Below, piece after piece: positions 45,849-56,320 of a stretch of 64,000 bases of DNA. The stretch covers positions 1 through 64,000 of the forward strand of contig NZ_MAUE01000003.1 in NCBI RefSeq assembly GCF_001702265.1. The letters run 5' to 3'. The position numbers and the translations under genes were made by a program. Position 1 is the stretch's first letter; each line of letters begins with the position of its first letter. Below the pieces are notes generated by a model. That model had not been told where the DNA came from. It saw only the letters and a program-made list of their open reading frames with translations, and did not search any database. The stretch comes from Pseudomonas aylmerensis (GTDB taxonomy: Bacteria > Pseudomonadota > Gammaproteobacteria > Pseudomonadales > Pseudomonadaceae).

Positions 45849-47591
45849 TTAGAGGAAGAGTCCGGGACCCGGGCGACTTCCTTCGGGGAATCTGACGCCG
45901 ACTTTGCCGATCTTGTTCCCGTCCATGACCGCGACGGTCCAGATGGTGTTGTTCCATTCCACCTGGTCGCCCACCACCGGCGCGCCGCCGACTTTCTGGG
46001 TGATGAAGCGGCTGAGGGGCATGTCCGGGTCGATGCCTTCGAGCTTGAGGCCATACAGGGCGGAAACCGCGCCCAGCTGGGCGTCGCCTTCAAGCACGAA
46101 GTCGCCGAAGAAGCGCAGGTCCAGGCCGCGTTGCGGTGCCTGGCTGAACAGTTTGCCCAGGGCTGGCAGGTTGTGTTCGTGGCCGATCACACAGAGCAGG
46201 TCGTCGACTTCCAGCACCGTACTACCCGACGGATGGAGCAGTTGCTGGCCACGGAACAGCGCGGCGATCCGCGTGCCTTCGGGCATTTTCAGCTCGCGCA
46301 GGGCTGCGCCGATGCACCATTTTTCCGCGCCCAGGCGGTAGACGAACAGCTCCCACTCGCTGGTGACGTGCACTTCCAGGGCCGCGCGCGAGATGGGCGC
46401 AGGGTCCGGCGGTACCGTCACTTTCAGCAGCTTGGCCACCCATGGCAGGCTGGTGCCCTGCACCAGCAATGACACCAGCACGATAAAGAAGGCAAGGTTG
46501 AAGTACAGCTGCGCATGCGGCAGGCCGGCCATCAGCGGGAACACCGCCAGGATGATCGGTACCGCGCCACGCAGGCCGACCCAGGCGATAAAAGCTTTTT
46601 CGCGACCATGGAACGCCTTGAACGGCAGCAGGCCGACCATCACCGACAGCGGCCGCGCGAACAGGATCATCCACAGCGCCAGGCCCAGGGCCGGCAGCGC
46701 GATCGGCAGCAAGTCGTGGGGCGTGACCAGCAGGCCCAGCACCAAAAACATGCCGATCTGCGCGAGCCAGGCCATGCCGTCGAGCATATGCAAAATGCCA
46801 TGACGGCTGCGCACCGGGCGGTTGCCGATTACCAGGCCGCACAGGTACACGGCGAGGAAGCCGCTGCCGTGCAGGGCGTTGGTCAGGGCGAACACCACCA
46901 GGCCGCCGGCGATCACCAGGATCGGGTACAAGCCCGTCGCCAGGTTGATGCGGTTGACCATCTGCAGCATCAGCCAGCCGCCGCCCAGGCCGACGATGCC
47001 GCCGATGCCGAACTCGCGCACCAGGTGCGTCAGCAGGCTCCAGTGCAGGCCGGTCTGGCCGCTGGCGAGCATGTCGATCAGGGTAACGGTGAGGAACACC
47101 GCCATCGGGTCGTTGCTGCCGGACTCGATTTCCAGGCTGGCGGTGACCCGCTCGTTCAGGCCCTTGCCGCCCAGCAGCGAGAACACTGCCGCGGCATCCG
47201 TGGAACCGACGATGGCGCCGATCAACAGGCCCTGGATGATATTGAGGTCAAACAGCCAGGCCGCGGCCATGCCGGTGAGGCCGGTGGTGATCAGCACCCC
47301 GACCGTGGCCAGCGACAACGCCGGCCACAACGCCACGCGAAAACTTGCGACCCGCGTGCGCAGGCCGCCGTCCAGCAGGATCACGGCCAGCGCGAGGTTG
47401 CCCACCAGGTAGGCGGTCGGGTAGTTATCGAAAATGATGCCGCCGCCATCGACGCCGGCGACCATGCCCACGGCCAGGATGATCACCAGGATCGGGATGC
47501 CCAGGCGGGACGAAAGAGAACTCACCAGAATGCTTGCACCCACCAGCAACGCGCCGATCAAGAACAGGCTGTTGATGGTCGTCGCATTCAA
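45849..47591 (-). CDS. nhaP2: Potassium/proton antiporter, CvrA/NhaP2 type
   Basis: This CPA1 antiporter has about twelve helices (residues 1-390), with [12 protein letters not shown] and [13 protein letters not shown] forming the transport Asp site. A TrkA-C regulatory domain (about 400-480) and a CorC/HlyC-like C-terminal domain (about 490-575) follow. A TTG at 47591 with GGAG seven bases upstream gives 580 residues starting (M)NATTINSLF, close to E. coli CvrA at 578. The ATG at 47636 is the alternative start. It probably protects the cell from potassium excess or low osmolarity together with the neighbouring MscK-type channel. Confidence 0.9.
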   Translation of the reverse strand: MNATTINSLFLIGALLVGASILVSSLSSRLGIPILVIILAVGMVAGVDGGGIIFDNYPTAYLVGNLALAVILLDGGLRTRVASFRVALWPALSLATVGVLITTGLTGMAAAWLFDLNIIQGLLIGAIVGSTDAAAVFSLLGGKGLNERVTASLEIESGSNDPMAVFLTVTLIDMLASGQTGLHWSLLTHLVREFGIGGIVGLGGGWLMLQMVNRINLATGLYPILVIAGGLVVFALTNALHGSGFLAVYLCGLVIGNRPVRSRHGILHMLDGMAWLAQIGMFLVLGLLVTPHDLLPIALPALGLALWMILFARPLSVMVGLLPFKAFHGREKAFIAWVGLRGAVPIILAVFPLMAGLPHAQLYFNLAFFIVLVSLLVQGTSLPWVAKLLKVTVPPDPAPISRAALEVHVTSEWELFVYRLGAEKWCIGAALRELKMPEGTRIAALFRGQQLLHPSGSTVLEVDDLLCVIGHEHNLPALGKLFSQAPQRGLDLRFFGDFVLEGDAQLGAVSALYGLKLEGIDPDMPLSRFITQKVGGAPVVGDQVEWNNTIWTVAVMDGNKIGKVGVRFPEGSRPGPGLFL

Positions 47592-47714
47592 AGGCAGTAC
47601 TCCATGAGTAAACAAGACGGGGCGCAAACTGACCATGCAGTCTGCGTGCCAGCGATTCTAACCTGTTGAATTGCTGCGCTGTCAAAAAGGTTTTGTGGCG
47701 CGATGAAGATCAAA

Positions 47715-47801
47715 TGTGGGAGCTGGCTTGCCTGCGATAGCATCGCCTCGGTGAGCCTGATTCACCGAGGTGCCTGCATCGCAGGCAAGCCAGCTCCCAC
47801 A
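47715..47801. repeat. BIME, near-copy of the element at 40297
   Basis: The same arms (TGTGGGAGCTGGCTTGCCTG and inverse) enclose GCGATAGCATCGCCTCGGTG...CACCGAGG. It sits between the antiporter start and the chemoreceptor end. Confidence 0.9.
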
Positions 47802-47831
47802 AGGGATCAGCGCTGCCAGGAGGGCTTTGGT

Positions 47832-49457
47832 TCAGAGCCTGAACCGCCCCACCATCCCATTCAAATCCACCGCCAGGCGCGACAGCTCACTGCTCGCCGC
47901 ACTTGTCTGGCTGGCGCCGGTGGCGGATTGCACCGACAAATCACGGATGTTCACCAGGTTACGGTCCACTTCCCGCGCCACTTGCGCCTGCTCTTCCGCC
48001 GCGCTGGCGATCACCAGGTTGCGCTCGTTGATTTCCACGATGGCGGTGTTGATGGTGTCCAGCGACATCCCCGCGCCCTTGGCGATGTTGAGTGTCGATT
48101 CCGCACGTTCGGTGCTGTTGCGCATCGAGTCCACCGCGTGCTCGGTGCCGGCCTGGATGCTGCCGATCATCCGCTCGATCTCGCTGGTGGACTGCTGGGT
48201 ACGGTGGGCCAGGGCGCGCACTTCATCGGCAACCACGGCAAAGCCACGGCCGGCCTCCCCGGCACGCGCGGCTTCAATGGCGGCGTTGAGGGCAAGCAGG
48301 TTGGTCTGGTCGGCCAGGCCGCGAATCACGTCCAGCACCTTGCCGATATCCCGGGACTCATTGGCCAGGTCGCCGATCAAGGTAGCGGTGGCTTGCACGT
48401 CGCCGCTCATGCGCTCGATCGCGCTGACGGTTTCCTGTACCAGGTCACGCCCGTCGCCGGCGGAAGTTGTGGCATTGCGCGAGGCTTCGGAGGTGCTCAC
48501 CGCATTGCGCGCGACTTCTTCGACGGCGCTGGTCATCTCGTTGACGGCCGTGGCGGCCTGTTCGATTTCGTTGTTTTGCTGGGTCAGGCCGCGGGCGCTT
48601 TCGTCGGTCACGGCGTTCAGCTCTTCAGCCGCCGATGCCAGCTGGGTGGCGGAGCCGGCGATACGCTGCAGGGTGTCGCGCAGCTTGTCCTGCATCTTGG
48701 CCATGGCCGCCAAAAGGCGCCCGGCTTCGTCGTTGCCGTCAATCTTGATCGGCCGCGTCAGGTTGCCTTCGGCGATTTCTTCAGCGGCGCCCAATGCCTG
48801 GGAAATCGGCAAGGTGATGCTGCGGGTCAGCAGCCAGGCGAACAGCAGGGTCAGCGCGGTGGCGATCACCAGCAGGCCCACCACCAGGTCAAAGGCCAGG
48901 TCGTACTGGTCTTCGGCTTGCTGGTTGGTGGCCAGGGCCATCTTGTTATTTATGTCCAGCAGGCGCGTGAGCACCGCGTTGACCTGCTCGGAGTTGCTCA
49001 GCAGTTCGGTGTTGAGCAGGCTGCGCAACTCGTCGACCTGGTTGGCGCGCGACAGGCTTTTCATGCGCTCTTCGATCTGATGGTACTGGCCGAGCAGGCG
49101 CACGTATTCGTCGTAGGTCGAACGCTCCTCGCTGCTCTCGATCAGCTTCTCGTAGACCGCCTGGGCCGTGCGGATCTGCTGGTTGCGCAGCTCGAAAGCC
49201 TCGAGGGTTTTTTGTTGCACCTCCGGCTCGCGGTTGGTCAGCAAGCGATAGGACAGGACCCGCAGGCGCAAAGTGAGTTGGGTGAACTCATCCAGGGCGC
49301 GAATGCTCGGCACGCTGGACAGCGTGATGTCTTCGGTGGCGCCACGGATTTTGCTCATCTGGTTCAGGGCGAACACACCGAGAAACAACATCAGGGCACC
49401 AATCAGCGCGAAGCCGAGGAAGGCCCTCGGAGCAATATTCATATTACGAAGCGACAT
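47832..49457 (-). CDS. Methyl-accepting chemotaxis protein
   Basis: The 541-residue chemoreceptor has a first membrane helix (about 10-30), a four-helix-bundle type periplasmic sensor (about 31-188) and a second helix (about 189-211). A HAMP domain (about 212-265) and the cytoplasmic signalling domain follow, with the conserved tip [20 protein letters not shown] and the CheW/CheA contact region after it. No CheR-tethering pentapeptide ends the protein. The ligand is unknown. It is monocistronic. Confidence 0.94.
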   Translation of the reverse strand: MSLRNMNIAPRAFLGFALIGALMLFLGVFALNQMSKIRGATEDITLSSVPSIRALDEFTQLTLRLRVLSYRLLTNREPEVQQKTLEAFELRNQQIRTAQAVYEKLIESSEERSTYDEYVRLLGQYHQIEERMKSLSRANQVDELRSLLNTELLSNSEQVNAVLTRLLDINNKMALATNQQAEDQYDLAFDLVVGLLVIATALTLLFAWLLTRSITLPISQALGAAEEIAEGNLTRPIKIDGNDEAGRLLAAMAKMQDKLRDTLQRIAGSATQLASAAEELNAVTDESARGLTQQNNEIEQAATAVNEMTSAVEEVARNAVSTSEASRNATTSAGDGRDLVQETVSAIERMSGDVQATATLIGDLANESRDIGKVLDVIRGLADQTNLLALNAAIEAARAGEAGRGFAVVADEVRALAHRTQQSTSEIERMIGSIQAGTEHAVDSMRNSTERAESTLNIAKGAGMSLDTINTAIVEINERNLVIASAAEEQAQVAREVDRNLVNIRDLSVQSATGASQTSAASSELSRLAVDLNGMVGRFRL

Positions 49458-49734
49458 GCGGAAATCCTGGGGAGAAGCGCGATCCGTGCGGTCATGAGAC
49501 GGGGTGTCCCTCTCTATCGGACGTACGACTAAAGTCTAAAGGGCGCTGTGCGTTTTTGTCGCACCTGACGAGGGGTTGCGCTGATTCAGGAACCAGATGG
49601 GGGAAATGCAGTCACTAAGGCTCGAAAGCGTGGCCCGGCCCTTAAAAAACGGGCTACGCGCCGGGGATAACCCTGGCATCCGAGGTGAATTTTCTTTATC
49701 GTCACCGCCCTTTGAAAAAGCCCGAGAAATCAAA

Positions 49735-49965
49735 ATGTTAGAAGCATCCCTCAGCCAACTGGAACAACTGGTCAGCGACCTGGTACAGCAGAATCAGGAT
49801 CTACTGGGCAGCAACGAATCCCTCAAGGCCGAACTGGCTCGCGCCAAGGATGAGAACGACAGCCTGCAATTGAACCTGATGGAACAGGAAGAAAAGCATG
49901 GCGCCACCGCCGCGCGTATCCAGGCGTTGGTTGAGCGCGTGAGCGCAGGGCCTGTCAGCGCATGA
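49735..49965 (+). CDS. Small coiled-coil protein (TIGR02449-like, ZapB-like)
   Basis: The 76-residue, almost wholly helical protein (LEASLSQLEQLVSDLVQQNQ at its start) has heptad repeats over about residues 3-65 and no membrane segment. It precedes a zapA-like gene and overlaps it by ATGA, which is the usual neighbour of this family in gammaproteobacteria. It may act with ZapA at the Z-ring. ATG at 49735 is used; upstream codons of the frame have no support. Confidence 0.78.
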   Translation: MLEASLSQLEQLVSDLVQQNQDLLGSNESLKAELARAKDENDSLQLNLMEQEEKHGATAARIQALVERVSAGPVSA

Positions 49966-50255
49966 ATGAAGGGATAAAGGTCGTTTCGATTCTCGGAGAG
50001 GATTACTCGATCAAGGCACCGGCAGGGGAGGACAAAACCCTGATGCACGCCGTGACCATGCTCAAGGCGTCCCTGGCCACCACCAAGAAAAAGTACCCGA
50101 CCCTGATCGGTGACAAGCTACTGGTGCTGGCGGCGCTTAACCTGTGCGCCGAGCAGATCGAAATGCAGCAGGCTCACCAGCAGGAACTCGACCGTTACCA
50201 AGAGCAAGTCAGCGCCACGGTCGATGTGATTTCCAAGGTGATCGGACAACCTTAG
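49962..50255 (+). CDS. zapA: ZapA-like cell division protein
   Basis: The 97-residue protein has a ZapA N-terminal domain (VVSILGEDYSIKAPAGED) and a C-terminal coiled coil (LNLCAEQIEMQQAHQQELDR region). ZapA bundles FtsZ filaments at the septum. It is coupled to the preceding coiled-coil gene. Unlike the usual zapA locus, no 6S RNA and no ygfA follow; a convergent acyl-CoA dehydrogenase ends three bases later. It may therefore be a second ZapA paralogue. Confidence 0.82.
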   Translation: MNEGIKVVSILGEDYSIKAPAGEDKTLMHAVTMLKASLATTKKKYPTLIGDKLLVLAALNLCAEQIEMQQAHQQELDRYQEQVSATVDVISKVIGQP

Positions 50256-50258
50256 GGG

Positions 50259-52061
50259 TCAGAACCACTCATCCTGCATGCCGAGGCACGTGTCATCACG
50301 TGCTTCGAGAATCGCCAGTTCATGATGGCAGCTTGGTACTTCCCAGGTCAGGAAGTACCGAGCGGCCTGGAGCTTGCCTTTATAGAAGGCCACATCCGCC
50401 GCATTGCCCCTGGCCAAGCCTTCCTCGGCGCGAATCGCCTGTTCCAGCCAGCGCCAGCCAATCACCGTATGCCCGAATACCTTCAGGTACAGCGCCGAAT
50501 TCGCCAGGCTGCTGTTGACCTTGCCGTGGGCGAGATCCGTCAGCAGGCCGATGGTCACGCTTTGCAGGCGGCTCACCAAGTGCTCCAGCGGTTCCCTGAG
50601 TGGGGTGAGGCTTGGGTATTGCTGAGCACGCGCACCGGTTTCGGCGATCAGTCTGATGAGTTGCTTCAAGCCCGCCCCGCCGTTCTGTGCGAGCTTGCGC
50701 CCGAGCAAATCCAGGGATTGGATGCCATGGGTGCCTTCATGGATCGGGTTCAGGCGGTTGTCGCGGTAATACTGCTCTACCGGGTATTCACGGGTGTAGC
50801 CGTGGCCGCCGAGAATCTGGATCGCCAGTTCGTTGGCCTTGAGGCAGAACTCCGAGGGCCAGGATTTGACGATCGGGGTCAGCAAGTCCAGCAGTTCGTG
50901 GGCGTGCTTGCGCTCGGCTTCGGTTTCCAGGGTGGTGGTGTCGTCGAACAGCCGCGCGGCGTAGAGGCCCAGATCGAAGGCGCCTTCCACGTAGGATTTC
51001 TGGGTCAGCAGCATGCGTTTTATGTCCGCATGCTGAATGATCGAGACCGGTGCGGTGGTCGGATCCTTGCTGTCCGGCAGGCGTCCCTGCGGACGCTCGC
51101 GGGCGTACTCCAAGGAATAGAGGTAGCCGGCATAACCGAGCATCACCGCGCCCATGCCCACGCCGATGCGTGCCTCGTTCATCATCTGGAACATGCAGCT
51201 CAGGCCCTGATGCGGCTTGCCCACCAGGTAGCCGACACAGTGGCCGTTGTCGCCGAAATTCAGCGCCGTGGACGTGGTGCCGCGCCAGCCCATCTTGTGG
51301 AACAGCCCCGCCAGCAACACGTCGTTGCGTTCCCCCAGGCTGCCGTCGTCGTTGACCAGGAATTTGGGCACGATAAACAGCGAAATGCCCTTCACCCCAG
51401 GCGGCGCGTCCGGCAGCTTGGCCAGCACCATATGCACGATGTTTTCCGACAGCGGATGATCGCCGCCGGAGATGAAGATCTTATTGCCTTTGAGTCGATA
51501 GCTACCGTCAGCCGCTGGTTCTGCGCGTGTACGAATATCCGACAGGGATGAACCGGCATGTGGCTCGGTAAGGGCCATGGTGCCGAAGAAGCGGCCCTCG
51601 ATCATCGGCTGCAGGAAGCGTTGTTTCTGCTCCTCGGTGCCGAAGCTTTCAATCAGGTTGGCGGCGCCCATGGTCAGGAACGGATACGACGTGGACGCGG
51701 CGTTGGCCGATTGGAAGTGCGCGAAACAGGCTTGCGACAGCAGGGTAGGCAGTTGCATGCCGCCCGCTTCGAAACTGCGCGCCGCGTTGAGAAAGCCGGC
51801 TTCGAGGAACGCATCCACCGCCGGCTTCACTTCCGGAATCAGGATGGCCTTGCCGTCTTCATAGCGCGGTTCGTTTTCGTCGTTTTTGCGGTTGTGCGGT
51901 GCGAAGTACTTCTCGGCAATGCTGCGCGCGGTACTGATGGCCGCGTCGAAGGTTTCGCGATTGTGCTCGGCAAACCGCTCGCGCTGGGTCAGGCCCTCGG
52001 CATCGAGGACTTCATACAGCTCGAAAGCCAGATTGCGGGAACTGAGCAGCGTCTCGGACAT
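50259..52061 (-). CDS. Acyl-CoA dehydrogenase
   Basis: The 600-residue FAD flavoprotein belongs to the large subgroup with a C-terminal extension. It shows MALTEPHAGSSLSDI (FAD/substrate region), IFISGGDH and the C-terminal QILGGHGYTREYPVEQYYRD motif; the catalytic Glu is expected near HEGTHGIQSLDLLGRK. It catalyses the first oxidation of an acyl-CoA in beta-oxidation; chain-length preference is unclear. It ends three bases from the convergent zapA-like gene. Confidence 0.92.
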   Translation of the reverse strand: MSETLLSSRNLAFELYEVLDAEGLTQRERFAEHNRETFDAAISTARSIAEKYFAPHNRKNDENEPRYEDGKAILIPEVKPAVDAFLEAGFLNAARSFEAGGMQLPTLLSQACFAHFQSANAASTSYPFLTMGAANLIESFGTEEQKQRFLQPMIEGRFFGTMALTEPHAGSSLSDIRTRAEPAADGSYRLKGNKIFISGGDHPLSENIVHMVLAKLPDAPPGVKGISLFIVPKFLVNDDGSLGERNDVLLAGLFHKMGWRGTTSTALNFGDNGHCVGYLVGKPHQGLSCMFQMMNEARIGVGMGAVMLGYAGYLYSLEYARERPQGRLPDSKDPTTAPVSIIQHADIKRMLLTQKSYVEGAFDLGLYAARLFDDTTTLETEAERKHAHELLDLLTPIVKSWPSEFCLKANELAIQILGGHGYTREYPVEQYYRDNRLNPIHEGTHGIQSLDLLGRKLAQNGGAGLKQLIRLIAETGARAQQYPSLTPLREPLEHLVSRLQSVTIGLLTDLAHGKVNSSLANSALYLKVFGHTVIGWRWLEQAIRAEEGLARGNAADVAFYKGKLQAARYFLTWEVPSCHHELAILEARDDTCLGMQDEWF

Positions 52062-52147
52062 GGCGGCTTACCTTTGAAAAGTATGCCGCAGTCTAGAAGC
52101 GCTGATAAAAAGGGGGAAGGAACATAGATGGGGGTGATGGGAGGACA

Positions 52148-52290
52148 CAAGCTTCAGCTACAAGCTACAAGCTACAAGCTACAAGCTACAAGCTACAAGC
52201 TACAAGCTACAAGCAGCTTGAGGCTTGAGGCTTGAGGCTTGAGGCTTGCAGCTTGCAGCTTGCAGCTTGCAGCTTGCAGCTTGCAGCTTA
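52148..52290. repeat. Tandem 7-bp repeats forming a long imperfect hairpin
   Basis: There are eight copies of CTACAAG (52158-52213), then four of GCTTGAG (52216-52243) and six of GCTTGCA (52244-52285). The right half is complementary to the left with few mismatches. It fills most of the gap between the putA stop and the acyl-CoA dehydrogenase start. Confidence 0.95.
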
Positions 52291-52296
52291 GAAGGT

Positions 52297-55200
52297 TTAG
52301 CCGATGGTCATCAGGCTGGCGTTACCGCCTGCTGCAGCGGTGTTAACGCTCAACGCCCGCTCAATCACCAGGCGTTCCAGTGCAATCGCGGTCTCGCCTT
52401 GCGACAGACCATGCACCCCGACAATCGCCCCGCCACGCTGGGCCACTTGCTGGCACACCGCACGCAGTTGATCGGAATCACCGTGGTGCAGGACGGCGTC
52501 GAACACCACGTCATCCTTGGTCCAGTCGGCCACGCGCTTGATCTTCGCCTGAATCTCCTTCGGCAGGCGTGGGAACAAGGCCTTGGTCAGGTCGGTTTCC
52601 GGCCATACCGCAGAACCGCCAACAGCCAGCACCGCCGCCAGTTGAGTCAGCAGGTCGCCTTCTACGTCCGCCAGGCACAGCACGTGCTCGCGGGGCAGGA
52701 TGGCGTAGCTGTTGCGCTCGCCAGTCGGGCCAGCCAGTTGACGGGTGATACCGCTTTGCGATTGCGCGGCGAACTGGCTGCACAGGGCGCTCAGGTCGCT
52801 GAACTGATTGCTGTCGGCCCAGGTTTTCAGGGCGGTCAGCGGTTGGCTCATGGCGTCGCGCAAACGGACATCCGGTGCAGCCAGTGCGTCGCCACGCACG
52901 AAGGATTGTTCGATCGCATCGGTAGGGCGGGTCGACAGCAGGCGGTACAGGTACAGCGGACCACCGGCTTTCGGGCCGGTCCCCGACAGGCCTTCGCCGC
53001 CGAACGGCTGCACGCCGACCACGGCACCAACAATGTTGCGGTTGACGTAGACGTTACCGGCATTGACGTTGTCGATCACCTTGGCGATGGTCTCGTCGAT
53101 ACGAGTGTGCACGCCCAGGGTCAGGCCATAGCCGGACGCATTGATCTGCGCGATGAGCTGGTCGATCTCTTTGCGCTTGTAGCGCACCACGTGCAGCACC
53201 GGGCCGAAGATCTCGCGTTGCAGTTCGTCGAAGCTTTCCAGCTCGATCAGGGTCGGCATCACGAAAGTGCCACGCTTGATCTCTTCGCCGTCGGCAATGG
53301 CCACCTGGTACACGTTGCGGCCTTTGTCGCGCATGGCCTGGATGTGTTTCTCGATGCCGGCCTTGGCTTCGGCGTCGATCACCGGGCCGATGTCCACGGA
53401 CAGGCGCTCCGGGTTACCCAGGCGGCATTCAGCCATGGCGCCCTTGAGCATTTCGATCACGCGGTCTGCCGAATCTTCCTGCAGGCACAGGACACGCAGG
53501 GCCGAGCAACGCTGGCCGGCACTGTCGAAGGCCGAGGACACTACGTCGATGACCACTTGCTCGGTCAGCGCCGAAGAGTCGACGATCATCGCGTTCTGGC
53601 CACCGGTTTCGGCGATCAGTGGGATCGGACGGCCCTGGGCATCCAGGCGGCCGGCGACATTGCGTTGCAGCAGGCGCGCGACCTCGGTGGAACCAGTGAA
53701 CATCACACCTTTGACGCGTTCATCACCGACCAGGCGCGCACCGACGCTTTCGCCCTGACCCGGCAGCAGTTGCAGCACACCTTCCGGAATACCGGCTTCA
53801 AGCAGGATGCGCACGGCTTGGGCCGCCACCAGCGGCGTTTGCTCGGCAGGCTTGGCCAGTACCGGGTTGCCGGCAGCCAGTGCGGCAGCGACCTGACCAC
53901 TGAAGATTGCCAGCGGGAAGTTCCACGGGCTGATGCAGACCACCGGACCCAGTGGGCGGTGGGCGTCGTTGGTGAAATCGTTGCGTGCCTGCACCGCGTA
54001 GTAGCGCAGGAAGTCCACGGCTTCGCGCACTTCGGCGATGGCGTTGGCGAAGGTCTTGCCGGCTTCGCGAGCCAGCAGGCCCATCAGTGGCTGGATCTCG
54101 CCTTCCATCAGGTCGGCGGCACGTTCCAGGATCGCGGCGCGCTCGGCGGGCGGGGTGGCCTGCCAGATCGGGCCGGCATTGATGGCGCACTGGATGGCGT
54201 TGTCGACGTCTTCGACGGTGGCTTCCTGGACGTGACCGACCACATCACGCAGGTCGGACGGGTTCAGCACCGGTGCAGCAGGCTGGTCGCTGGAGGCGCA
54301 ACCGAGCATCGGCGCGGCTTTCCAGTGGTTGTGCGCGGTGGCAAGCAACGCGCAGGACAGCGACGCCAGACGGTGTTCGTTGGCCAGGTCGATGCCGGCC
54401 GAGTTGGCGCGGTCGCTGCCATACAGGTCGCGGGGCAGCGGGATGCGCGGGTGCGGCAGGCCGAAGCCGCCTTCCAGCGTCGCCATCTGCTCGATGCTGG
54501 CCACTGGATCGGCCACCAGCTCCTGGATCGAGATGGACTGGTCGGCAATGCGGTTGACGAACGAGGTGTTGGCGCCGTTTTCCAGCAGGCGACGCACCAG
54601 GTACGCCAGCAGCGTTTCGTGGGTGCCGACCGGTGCGTACACGCGGCACGGACGATTCAGTTTGCCCTCGGAGACCTTGCCTACAACTTGCTCGTACAGT
54701 GGCTCACCCATGCCGTGCAGGCATTGGAACTCGTACTGGCCTGGGTAATAGTTCTGACCAGCGATATGGTAGATGGCCGACAAGGTGTGGGCGTTATGCG
54801 TGGCGAACTGCGGGTAGATGACTTCCGGCACCGACAGCAGTTTGCGTGCACAGGCGATGTAGGAAACGTCGGTGTACACCTTGCGGGTGTAGACCGGATA
54901 GCCTTCCAGGCCTTCAACCTGGGCGCGCTTGATTTCGCTGTCCCAGTACGCGCCTTTCACCAGGCGGATCATCAGGCGATGGCGGCTGCGGCGGGCCAGG
55001 TCGATAACGTAGTCGATCACATACGGGCAACGCTTCTGGTAGGCCTGGATCACAAAGCCGATGCCGTTCCAGCCGGTCAGCTGTGGTTCGAAGCACAGGC
55101 GTTCGAGCAGATCCAGCGACAGCTCCAGGCGGTCGGCTTCCTCGGCGTCGATGTTCAGGCCGATGTCGTATTGCTTGGCCAGCAGGGTCAGGGACAGCAG

Positions 55201-56250
55201 GCGCGGGTACAGCTCGTCCATCACGCGCTCGTATTGCGCACGGCTGTAACGCGGGTGCAAGGCCGACAGCTTGATGGAGATGCCTGGGCCTTCATAAATC
55301 CCACGACCGTGAGAGGCTTTGCCGATCGAGTGGATGGCTTGTTCGTACGAGGCCAGGTATTTCTGGGCATCGTGTTCGGTCAGGGCGGCTTCCCCGAGCA
55401 TGTCGTAGGAATAGCGGAAGCCCTTGGCTTCGAACTTGCTCGCGTTGGCCAGGGCTTCGGCGATGGTTTCGCCGGTGACGAACTGCTCGCCCATCAGGCG
55501 CATGGCCATGTCGACGCCCTTGCGGATCATCGGCTCGCCGCTCTTGCCGATGATGCGGCTCAGGGACGAGGTCAAGCCTGCTTCGTTATGCGTGGCGACC
55601 AGTTTGCCGGTCAGCAACAGGCCCCAGGTGGCAGCGTTGACGAACAGCGACGGGCTGTTGCCCAGGTGCGGCTGCCAGTTGCCGGTGCTGATCTTGTCGC
55701 GGATCAGCGCGTCGCGGGTGCCCTTGTCCGGGATGCGCAGCAGCGCTTCGGCCAGGCACATCAGTGCGACACCTTCCTGGGACGATAGGGAAAATTCCTG
55801 CAGCAGGCCCTGAACAATACCGGCACGGCCGCTGGCACTCTTCTGATTACGTAGTTTTTCGGCAATCGAGGCGGCCAGCTTGTTGGTGGCTTCGGCCATG
55901 GGCTGCGGCAGGCGGGCCTGCTCGATCAGCATCGGCACCACTTCCGGCTCCGGGCGACGGTAAGCGGCGGTGATCGAGGCGCGCAGCACGGATTGCGGCA
56001 GGATGCTCTCGGCAAACTCCAGGAAGCACTGGTGGGCGTGGTCGGCCTGGACTTCGCCGGCGTCATCTGCGTCCTTGCTGCTCAAGCCATTCAGCTCGGT
56101 CAGGGTTGCACCACCCTCGAGTTTCTCCAGGTAATTGAAAATCGCCTGCTTGATCAGCCAGTGCGGCGTGCGATCAATCGAGGTCGCGGCGGCCTTCAGG
56201 CGTTCGCGGGTCGGGTCGTCGAGTTTGACCCCAAGGGTGGTCGTAGCCAT
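52297..56250 (-). CDS. putA: Trifunctional PutA: proline dehydrogenase, P5C dehydrogenase and put repressor
   Basis: PutA oxidises proline to glutamate and represses the put genes when proline is absent. The 1317-residue protein starts with a ribbon-helix-helix DNA-binding domain (residues about 3-47; TTLGVKLDDPTRERLKAAA). An FAD proline dehydrogenase barrel follows (about 260-560, with RLVKGAYWDSEI and the YPQFATHN region). Next is an aldehyde dehydrogenase (about 640-1120) with LIAETGGQNAM and the catalytic Cys in SAGQRCSALR, and a C-terminal domain. The ATG at 56250 is preceded by AGGA and begins MATTTLGVKL. Length matches P. putida PutA. It is divergent from putP. Confidence 0.97.
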   Translation of the reverse strand: MATTTLGVKLDDPTRERLKAAATSIDRTPHWLIKQAIFNYLEKLEGGATLTELNGLSSKDADDAGEVQADHAHQCFLEFAESILPQSVLRASITAAYRRPEPEVVPMLIEQARLPQPMAEATNKLAASIAEKLRNQKSASGRAGIVQGLLQEFSLSSQEGVALMCLAEALLRIPDKGTRDALIRDKISTGNWQPHLGNSPSLFVNAATWGLLLTGKLVATHNEAGLTSSLSRIIGKSGEPMIRKGVDMAMRLMGEQFVTGETIAEALANASKFEAKGFRYSYDMLGEAALTEHDAQKYLASYEQAIHSIGKASHGRGIYEGPGISIKLSALHPRYSRAQYERVMDELYPRLLSLTLLAKQYDIGLNIDAEEADRLELSLDLLERLCFEPQLTGWNGIGFVIQAYQKRCPYVIDYVIDLARRSRHRLMIRLVKGAYWDSEIKRAQVEGLEGYPVYTRKVYTDVSYIACARKLLSVPEVIYPQFATHNAHTLSAIYHIAGQNYYPGQYEFQCLHGMGEPLYEQVVGKVSEGKLNRPCRVYAPVGTHETLLAYLVRRLLENGANTSFVNRIADQSISIQELVADPVASIEQMATLEGGFGLPHPRIPLPRDLYGSDRANSAGIDLANEHRLASLSCALLATAHNHWKAAPMLGCASSDQPAAPVLNPSDLRDVVGHVQEATVEDVDNAIQCAINAGPIWQATPPAERAAILERAADLMEGEIQPLMGLLAREAGKTFANAIAEVREAVDFLRYYAVQARNDFTNDAHRPLGPVVCISPWNFPLAIFSGQVAAALAAGNPVLAKPAEQTPLVAAQAVRILLEAGIPEGVLQLLPGQGESVGARLVGDERVKGVMFTGSTEVARLLQRNVAGRLDAQGRPIPLIAETGGQNAMIVDSSALTEQVVIDVVSSAFDSAGQRCSALRVLCLQEDSADRVIEMLKGAMAECRLGNPERLSVDIGPVIDAEAKAGIEKHIQAMRDKGRNVYQVAIADGEEIKRGTFVMPTLIELESFDELQREIFGPVLHVVRYKRKEIDQLIAQINASGYGLTLGVHTRIDETIAKVIDNVNAGNVYVNRNIVGAVVGVQPFGGEGLSGTGPKAGGPLYLYRLLSTRPTDAIEQSFVRGDALAAPDVRLRDAMSQPLTALKTWADSNQFSDLSALCSQFAAQSQSGITRQLAGPTGERNSYAILPREHVLCLADVEGDLLTQLAAVLAVGGSAVWPETDLTKALFPRLPKEIQAKIKRVADWTKDDVVFDAVLHHGDSDQLRAVCQQVAQRGGAIVGVHGLSQGETAIALERLVIERALSVNTAAAGGNASLMTIG

Positions 56251-56320
56251 TTTTTTATCCTCATGGGTGCCACTACCGAGTGGCATCAGCTGGCGGCAAG
56301 ATTAGCTTTGCGCCTGCAGA

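Noticed and set aside
52148..52290. CRISPR-like appearance of regular repeats
   Set aside because: Repeat units are 7 bp with no unique spacers and no cas genes nearby.
52246..55788. 1180-codon open frame opposite putA
   Set aside because: Antisense shadow of putA; its start is the translation of the 7-bp repeat array (LAACSLQLAACS).
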